In this document: positions 58,954 through 64,000 of the stretch, piece by piece
How the letters are laid out: each line of letters begins with the position of its first letter
Numbering within the stretch: position 1 is the stretch's first letter
Origin: Cruoricaptor ignavus
GTDB lineage: Bacteria; Bacteroidota; Bacteroidia; Flavobacteriales; Weeksellaceae
Length of the DNA: 64,000 bases
Direction: 5' to 3'
NCBI RefSeq assembly: GCF_900141665.1
Contig: NZ_FQYI01000004.1
Coordinates: 62,001-126,000 of the forward strand
Made by a program: the position numbers and the translations under genes
The notes under the pieces: model-generated
Told to the model about the DNA's origin: nothing
Seen by the model: only the letters and a program-made list of their open reading frames with translations
Database searches by the model: none

Positions 58954-60120
58954 ATGAAAAACTTTAAATACGGAGTATTCATCGGCTGTCTGTTGATGTC
59001 CTCCTGCAATAAATCTGAGAAAACAAATTCATCGGAAAATAATTTAACAAAAAAAGAAATGAGTGCAGAGAATGCAATTTTCACCAAAAAGGAAAAATCC
59101 GAAGTTCCTGCGGCGCCGAAAAGTGGCGAAACCTACCTTGTAAAATATAAATCCACCGGTGCTAAAGGCAATGAAATCTGGATGACCGGCCTTGTAACTT
59201 TCCCTGAAAATTATGAGCAGAATAAGGCCGGAACGCACATTATTTCCTGGGCTCACGGCACCACGGGCATTTCCCGAAACGCTGCGCCTTCGCTGTTCCA
59301 AAAAGGCGGTGCCAACGAAGATGCGCTGCTGATGGTGGCAGGTTATCTGGACAATTGGGTGCAGAAAGGCTTCATCGTTGTGCAGCCCGATTACGAAGGC
59401 CTGGGCTCGGAAGATTCTAAAGGCACTTACCTGAACAGGCAAAGCCTGAGCAATGCGGTAAATGACTTGGTAAAAACCGTAAAATCTCAACACCAGACTT
59501 CTGGAAAATGGATAAATATAGGTTGGTCTCAGGGTGGATACGCCGCAATTTCTGCTGCGGATAATGCGGCAGAAGGCCTGGTGGGAACGATTTCCATAGC
59601 GCCTGGTGACAGCGAAATTGTAATGCCGGAATTGAAGGCTAAGGGCCTAAAACCGGAAGATATTCTGCGGATGATTGAAGGCGACAATCTTGGCTTCATC
59701 CCGATTTTGCTGGGCGGTGCAATAAATGCAAATGATGCGGTGAAGGCAGATGATTTCTTGAGCGAAAAAGGTAAAGAAATGATTCAAAGCGCTGATAAAA
59801 TGGGACTTACCGAACTTCGCAAATCTTATTCTCAACTTTCCGGGAAGGATATGCTAAAGGAAAATCCGAACACAAAACAGCTGCAGGATTATATGGATTC
59901 CCAAAGGCTGGAGCTGATGGAACCAAAGGGCGATGTGCTGGTCATCCTGGGTACGGAAGATGTAACGGTAACTGGTGATACCGTGCGCCGCCTTGCAGAA
60001 AACTGGAAAAAGCGCGGGCTGAGCGTGGATTTCAAAGAGATAAAATCTGCAAACCATAGGCAATCTGTGCCCCAAAGTTTTGATGTGCAGTGGGATTTCG
60101 TGCAGAAAGTTCTGAAATAA
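58954..60120 (+). CDS. Secretory lipase-like alpha/beta hydrolase lipoprotein
   Basis: 388 residues. A lipoprotein signal (GCLLMSSC, Cys15) is followed by a low-complexity Lys/Glu linker (about 16-55) and an alpha/beta-hydrolase domain: ISWAHGTTGI, FIVVQPDYEGLG, NIGWSQGGYAAIS with the nucleophile Ser, and a late VLVILGTEDVTV (Asp) and SANHRQSVP (His). The AHGTTG and DYEGLG patterns fit the secretory lipase (LIP) family. It is a surface or periplasmic esterase of unknown substrate. It is divergent from the polysaccharide operon, with no perfect promoter box found upstream. Confidence 0.78.
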   Translation: MKNFKYGVFIGCLLMSSCNKSEKTNSSENNLTKKEMSAENAIFTKKEKSEVPAAPKSGETYLVKYKSTGAKGNEIWMTGLVTFPENYEQNKAGTHIISWAHGTTGISRNAAPSLFQKGGANEDALLMVAGYLDNWVQKGFIVVQPDYEGLGSEDSKGTYLNRQSLSNAVNDLVKTVKSQHQTSGKWINIGWSQGGYAAISAADNAAEGLVGTISIAPGDSEIVMPELKAKGLKPEDILRMIEGDNLGFIPILLGGAINANDAVKADDFLSEKGKEMIQSADKMGLTELRKSYSQLSGKDMLKENPNTKQLQDYMDSQRLELMEPKGDVLVILGTEDVTVTGDTVRRLAENWKKRGLSVDFKEIKSANHRQSVPQSFDVQWDFVQKVLK

Positions 60121-60165
60121 ACCCAGCCTTATTATTTTTCCCGATTCAAAATACTGAAGCATTTT

Positions 60166-60456
60166 ATGCCCTCCTTCAGTAAAATGAGAGATTCAGCCCA
60201 CTCAATCCGCCGATGGAGGGTGGTCGTGATGGCACTGCAGTTTCAGGTGCTGAAACTTGCGCCCGAAGCAACGGATGTGGCGATGTCCATATTCTCCGGA
60301 ATTTATAACATAGGCATCGGCGGCGGCGCATTGCTGGGCTCGCTGGTTATTGCCGCCTGGGGGCTGGGTTTGGTAGGCGCGGTGGGCGCGGGGATTGTTT
60401 TGCTGGCTCTGCTAATCCTTACAGGATACCGGCTGTTTCGCCGAAGAAGGGTATAA
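60166..60456 (+). pseudogene. C-terminal remnant of an MFS (sugar-efflux-like) transporter
   Basis: A 96-codon open frame. From about residue 20 onward it reads like the end of an AraJ/sugar-efflux-type major facilitator: [39 protein letters not shown], then two hydrophobic helices and basic tail YRLFRRRR. The first ~19 residues ([17 protein letters not shown]) are unlike a transporter, and roughly three-quarters of the usual 400 residues is missing. No upstream fragment is found in any frame. It is best read as a decayed gene; a functional small protein is unlikely. Confidence 0.75.
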
Positions 60457-60529
60457 GCGCAGCATTTTAAAGTTGCGGGAACTCGCTTATGCGGTTTTCT
60501 GCATCACTCATCCCGCCACAATTCACCTA

Positions 60530-60559
60530 TTGGTTCTAAAATCTTTTTTTCTATCTTTG
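60530..60559 (+). promoter_or_regulatory. Promoter of the rimP-nusA-infB operon
   Basis: TTG (60530-60532), a 19-base spacer and TATCTTTG (60552-60559). The predicted leader is about 75 bases, far longer than at most genes here. Confidence 0.65.
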
Positions 60560-60578
60560 CACACGATTTACGGTATTA

Positions 60579-60662
60579 ATGTCTGAAGGCCTTCGAAAGA
60601 AAGCCTTTTTTCGTAGAAACAGCCGCAAATTTTATAAAAAATGGAATTCAGACAAAAAGTAG
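60579..60662 (+). other. Basic 27-codon leader open frame overlapping rimP start
   Basis: An ATG in the leader opens a 27-residue frame (12 Lys/Arg) that ends inside rimP, overlapping its start by 22 bases. It contains the terminator-like hairpin. It might be a leader peptide or simply chance in an A-rich leader. Confidence 0.25.
60585..60613 (+). promoter_or_regulatory. Terminator-like hairpin in the rimP-nusA-infB leader
   Basis: AAGGC (60586-60590) can pair with GCCTT (60603-60607), followed by TTTT. Two alternative pairings compete: the self-palindrome GAAGGCCTTC, and CGAAA with TTTCG at 60594-60613. This is an attenuator-like arrangement before an operon encoding the termination factor NusA. 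Confidence 0.4.
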
Positions 60663-61108
60663 AGCAGCTGCTCACGGAGTTTTTGCAAAGCCGTCCCGAT
60701 CTGTTCCTGATGGATTTAAAAATCTCCGCTGGGAATGATGTCACCGTAGTGCTGGACGGGGATGGGGGCGTAAGCCTTCAGGACTGCCTGGATGCGAGCC
60801 GCGCCATAGAGAACAACCTCGACAGGGAGGTGCAGGATTTCTCCCTCCAGGTGATGAGCTACGGTGCTGCGGAGCCGCTGCTGAAGCCCCGCCAGTTTGT
60901 GAAAAATATTGGTAGAACGCTGAGCCTTCAGCTGGAGGATGATACCGAAATAGAAGGTGAGGCAACCCGCGCGGATGGAGATTCCGTAGCCCTAATGCTG
61001 CGCTACCGAAAACCGAAAGATGTCGGCAAAGGCAAGGTAGATGTGGAGGAGGAGCGCGAAATTCCTTATTCGCAAATAAAAAAGGCGGCAGTTGTCATAA
61101 AATTTTAA
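60641..61108 (+). CDS. rimP: Ribosome maturation factor RimP
   Basis: 155 residues. The N-terminal alpha/beta domain has LMDLKISAGNDVTVVLDGDGGVSLQDCLDASRAIENNLD. A C-terminal Sm-like domain follows (NIGRTLSLQLEDDTEIEGEA, then IPYSQIKKAAVVIKF). RimP is needed for 30S subunit assembly. The position directly before nusA and infB is the conserved bacterial order. Its ATG is 77 bases or so after the predicted transcription start. Confidence 0.93.
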   Translation: MEFRQKVEQLLTEFLQSRPDLFLMDLKISAGNDVTVVLDGDGGVSLQDCLDASRAIENNLDREVQDFSLQVMSYGAAEPLLKPRQFVKNIGRTLSLQLEDDTEIEGEATRADGDSVALMLRYRKPKDVGKGKVDVEEEREIPYSQIKKAAVVIKF

Positions 61109-61141
61109 ACTCAATAAAAAACAGAAGTGTAAATTGTAAAA

Positions 61142-62377
61142 ATGAATACACAGGCATTATTGGACGCCCTGGGCGACTTTAAATACGAGAAAAATATCAG
61201 CAAAAGCGAGCTGACCGCCATCATTGAGGAGTCGCTAAAAACGCTGCTGAAAAAAAGGTACGAGACTGATGATCAGTTTGATGTGGTCATCAACCCGGAT
61301 AAGGGAGACTTCGAAATCTGGCTGAACAAGCGCATCGTGGAAGACGAGATGTCCGAGGATGACGATCTAGAAATAGAAATCTCCGAAGCTCGGAAAATTG
61401 ATGAAAGCTATGAGGTGGGAGAGGAGTACAGCGTGCAAATTCCGATAGAGGAACTCGGCAGGCGCAACATCCTCAGCCTGAAGCAAATCCTTGCTACGAA
61501 ACTCCAGGAATTCTACAACTCGCTGCTGTACGAGGAATTCCGTGACAGAATCGGGGAGATCGTAGTCGGCGAGGTGCATCACATACGCCGCCAGCAAGTA
61601 ATCCTCCTGGATGACGACGGGAATGAGTTCGTCCTCCCGAAGGAAAATCAAATCCCGGCAGACTTTTACAAAAAAGGCGAGAGCGTACGCGCCCTGGTGG
61701 AAAGTGTGGACTTCAAGGGTGCCAAGCCGCAGATCACCGTATCCAGAACTTCGCCGCTCTTCCTCGAAAAGCTGCTGGAGCTGGAAATCCCGGAAATTCA
61801 AGACGGCACCATCATCCTTAAAAAAGCCGTGCGCATACCGGGCGAAAAAGCAAAAATCGCGGTGGATGCTTATGACGACAGAATCGATCCCGTAGGTGCC
61901 TGCGTGGGCGTGAAGGGATCCCGCATCCACGGCGTGGTGCGAGAGCTCCGCAATGAAAATATCGATGTGATACAATGGTCCAAAAACCCGGAAGTACTCA
62001 TCAAGCGAGCGCTGGGAAATGTGACCATTAACAAAATAGAAACCAACCCGGAGGAAAGCTACGCGATGGTGTACACGCCGGTGGACGAAATCTCCCGCGT
62101 GATAGGCAAGCAGGGGCAGAATATCCGCCTCGCATCCCAGCTTTCCGGCTACGAAATCGATGTATACCGCGAGACCAGTGAGGATGATGATGTAGAGCTG
62201 AAGGAATTCCGCGATGAGATTGAGGACTGGATTATAGAAGCCTTCCAGGAGGTAGGCCTTACCACGGCAAAGAGCGTTCTCGACAAGGATACCGACAGCC
62301 TGCTGAATATCGTAGACCTCGAGGAGGAGACCATCGAGGAAGTGAAGCAGATTCTCCGCGCCGAGTTTGAAGATTAG
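61142..62377 (+). CDS. nusA: Transcription termination/antitermination factor NusA
   Basis: 411 residues. The N-terminal RNA-polymerase-binding domain covers about 1-125 (ELTAIIEESLKTLLKKRY). The S1 domain is at about 130-200. KH1 contains DPVGACVGVKGSRIHGVVREL and KH2 contains VIGKQGQNIRLASQLSGYEID. A short acidic C-terminus follows (DKDTDSLLNIVDLEEE). The E. coli-type C-terminal acidic repeats are absent, as in most Bacteroidetes. It controls pausing, termination and antitermination. The gene lies 33 bases after rimP. Confidence 0.96.
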   Translation: MNTQALLDALGDFKYEKNISKSELTAIIEESLKTLLKKRYETDDQFDVVINPDKGDFEIWLNKRIVEDEMSEDDDLEIEISEARKIDESYEVGEEYSVQIPIEELGRRNILSLKQILATKLQEFYNSLLYEEFRDRIGEIVVGEVHHIRRQQVILLDDDGNEFVLPKENQIPADFYKKGESVRALVESVDFKGAKPQITVSRTSPLFLEKLLELEIPEIQDGTIILKKAVRIPGEKAKIAVDAYDDRIDPVGACVGVKGSRIHGVVRELRNENIDVIQWSKNPEVLIKRALGNVTINKIETNPEESYAMVYTPVDEISRVIGKQGQNIRLASQLSGYEIDVYRETSEDDDVELKEFRDEIEDWIIEAFQEVGLTTAKSVLDKDTDSLLNIVDLEEETIEEVKQILRAEFED

Positions 62378-62438
62378 CCGGGAATAACCAAGAAAAAAGT
62401 TAAATTAGCCGCGCCAAATAGCGGTACCGCAAGTTTGT

Positions 62439-64000
62439 ATGTCAAAAATTAGATTAAATAAAGCCGCAAGAGAGTTCAATATTTCCGTAGCCCGCGTAGT
62501 GGAATTTCTGCAAGGCGAAGGCTTCGAAGTAGACAGTAACCCCAACTCCCAGTTGGACGATGCGGCATACTCTGCGCTGGAATCCGAGTTTGCTACCGAT
62601 CTGGAGCAGCGCCGGGCTTCCCGCGAGGTCGTCATTTCCAAAGTTCCGGAAGAGAAGCTGGAGCTGGAAGAAAAGAAAGAACCTGAGGTCATAAGAGCCA
62701 AGGCTGCAACGCCTGCAGCAAAAGTTTTGGGCAAAATAGATCTGGAGCCTAAGAAGGCAGAGCCCGAACAGCCCGCGCCATCCCAGGCAGAAGCCGCTCA
62801 GGAAAATTCTGCTGAAGAAGCTCCCGCAGAACCGAAGCAGGAGTTTAAGGTTTTGGACAAGATAGACCTGTCCGCCGTGGAGGTTTCCCGCAAGGGACGC
62901 AGCCGGGGCAGGGAGAAATCTCAAAACAAAAAACCAGAAACCGCAAGGGATACGCCTAAGGCAAGCCTGGCGGAAACTATGCCGGCACCGGCTGCGGAAA
63001 AACCTGCTGAAACCAAGGAGGAGCCTGCAAAAGAAAGCCAGCAGCCGCAAGAGCCGGAAAAAATTGAAACCGTTTACCAAAAGCTGGACGGGCCTAAGAT
63101 TCTCAAGGAAAAAGTAGATCTGTCCCAGTTTGAGCGGCCGAAACCTTCCGCCAACAAGAAAAAACGCAAGCGGATAGAAAAACCTGCATCCGGAAATCAG
63201 CAGAGCAATAACAATAACCAGAATCGCGGCAGTCAGGGTCAAGGCAAGCAAGGCCAGGGCGGACAAAACCGCGGCGGACAGCGGCAGCAGGGCGGCAGAA
63301 GAAACGCGCCGGCTGCAGAGCTTACGGATGAGCAGGTGAAGAACCAAATCAAGGAAACGCTGGAAAAGCTGACGAGCAAAGGCGGAAAATCCAAGGGTGC
63401 GAAATACAGAAAGGAAAAGAGGACTTTCCGCAGAGAGCAGGAGGAATTCCAACAGGAGCTGGAGGCATCCGACAGAACGCTGAAAGTTACCGAGTACATC
63501 ACCGTGGGAGAGCTGGCGGCTTTGATGGATGTGAGCCCTACCGAAGTGATTTCGGCGTGCTTCTCACTTGGCGTAATGGTAACAATGAATCAGCGCCTAG
63601 AGGCCGATACGCTTTCACTGGTTGCCGATGAATTCGGCTACAACATCGAGTTTGCGGATGCCGATCTGGAAGAGGCAGCGGCAGATGAAGAGCCTGATAA
63701 TGAGGAGGATATGGAGCTTCGTGCGCCAATCGTTACCGTGATGGGCCATGTGGACCACGGAAAGACTTCCCTGCTGGATTACATCAGAAAAACCAATGTG
63801 ATAGCCGGAGAATCCGGAGGAATCACGCAGCACATCGGTGCATACAATGTGAAGCTGGAGGGCGGAGAGCGCATCACCTTCCTGGATACACCGGGCCACG
63901 AAGCCTTTACGGCGATGCGTGCGAGAGGTGCGCAGGTTACGGACATCGTAATCATCGTGATTGCGGCGGATGATGAGGTGATGCCGCAAACGAAGGAGGC
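62439..64000 (+). CDS. infB: Translation initiation factor IF-2, 3' truncated by window end
   Basis: 520 codons are visible before the window ends. The start is [20 protein letters not shown], the usual Bacteroidetes IF-2 N-terminus with its IF2_N motif. A long Ala/Glu/Lys/Pro-rich linker (about 60-250) and a Gln/Gly/Asn/Arg-rich segment (about 250-290) precede the second IF2_N domain ([21 protein letters not shown]). The GTPase domain then begins: G1 GHVDHGKTS (about 434), [10 protein letters not shown], and [22 protein letters not shown]-2 places initiator tRNA on the ribosome. The start lies 61 bases after nusA. Confidence 0.96.
   Translation, partial: MSKIRLNKAAREFNISVARVVEFLQGEGFEVDSNPNSQLDDAAYSALESEFATDLEQRRASREVVISKVPEEKLELEEKKEPEVIRAKAATPAAKVLGKIDLEPKKAEPEQPAPSQAEAAQENSAEEAPAEPKQEFKVLDKIDLSAVEVSRKGRSRGREKSQNKKPETARDTPKASLAETMPAPAAEKPAETKEEPAKESQQPQEPEKIETVYQKLDGPKILKEKVDLSQFERPKPSANKKKRKRIEKPASGNQQSNNNNQNRGSQGQGKQGQGGQNRGGQRQQGGRRNAPAAELTDEQVKNQIKETLEKLTSKGGKSKGAKYRKEKRTFRREQEEFQQELEASDRTLKVTEYITVGELAALMDVSPTEVISACFSLGVMVTMNQRLEADTLSLVADEFGYNIEFADADLEEAAADEEPDNEEDMELRAPIVTVMGHVDHGKTSLLDYIRKTNVIAGESGGITQHIGAYNVKLEGGERITFLDTPGHEAFTAMRARGAQVTDIVIIVIAADDEVMPQTKE

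Noticed and set aside
60166-60456. Functional two-helix membrane protein
   Set aside because: The sequence reads as the end of a 12-helix transporter with the rest missing, so a gene remnant is more likely.
62454-63452. Open frame of 332 codons opposite infB
   Set aside because: Leu/Arg/Phe-rich shadow of the A/E/K-rich IF-2 linker; infB is unmistakable on the plus strand.

Overview
The window looks like a chromosomal segment of a Flavobacteriia member, most likely near the Chryseobacterium clade (Weeksellaceae). The reasons are: two secreted proteins with type IX secretion (T9SS) C-terminal sorting domains plus a PorW/SprE-like T9SS lipoprotein; a SusC/SusD outer-membrane pair; many start-proximal boxes of the Bacteroidetes promoter type (TAnnTTTG, sometimes with an upstream TTG 19-23 bases away); and the lack of obvious Shine-Dalgarno sequences. 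No rRNA, CRISPR array, prophage or intact insertion sequence is seen. The only RNA gene recognised is a tRNA-Asn(GTT). The family-level placement is inference.

Layout. 1-11 kb: a truncated secreted metallophosphoesterase, MiaE, PorW/SprE, Maf, KdsC, a large outer-membrane beta-barrel protein and LepA. 11-12.5 kb: an ECF sigma factor with a membrane anti-sigma-like protein and a CpxP/Spy-like periplasmic protein. 12.8-18.2 kb: a divergent three-gene unit of SusC-like receptor, SusD-like lipoprotein and a secreted nucleotide pyrophosphatase/phosphodiesterase. 18.3-33.9 kb: mostly housekeeping genes (tRNA-Asn, RseP, peptidase E, NadB, RNase HI, DnaB, a Gdx-like SMR transporter, a T9SS cargo protein, GH3 enzyme, a UPF0175/DUF3368 toxin-antitoxin pair, Mfd, Pth, beta carbonic anhydrase).

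33.9-58.8 kb is one surface polysaccharide locus, almost all on the minus strand. It has twelve predicted glycosyltransferases, three left-handed beta-helix acyltransferases, two nucleotide-sugar 6-dehydrogenases (Ugd and a TviB/WbpO type), a WecE-type aminotransferase followed by a sugar N-formyltransferase-like gene, an asparagine-synthase homologue, and a Wzm/Wzt exporter whose ATPase has a C-terminal extension typical of glycan recognition. I infer an acidic, amino-deoxysugar-containing O-antigen or capsule made by the ABC-transporter route. Embedded in the locus are a Fic protein, a RelE/antitoxin module with its own promoter and palindrome, and a plus-strand methyltransferase.

58.9-64 kb holds a lipase-like lipoprotein, a decayed major-facilitator transporter and the rimP-nusA-infB operon, with infB running off the window. 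The leader of that operon carries a strong promoter match, a terminator-like hairpin and a short basic open frame that overlaps the rimP start.

The points most worth a second look are the WecE/formyltransferase/acetyltransferase cassette (with a substituted formyltransferase motif), the repeat-derived insertion inside a glycosyltransferase, the toxin-antitoxin operator, the SusCD-phosphodiesterase unit beside an ECF regulator, and the rimP leader. I did not find a gene set that I can confidently call a new system.
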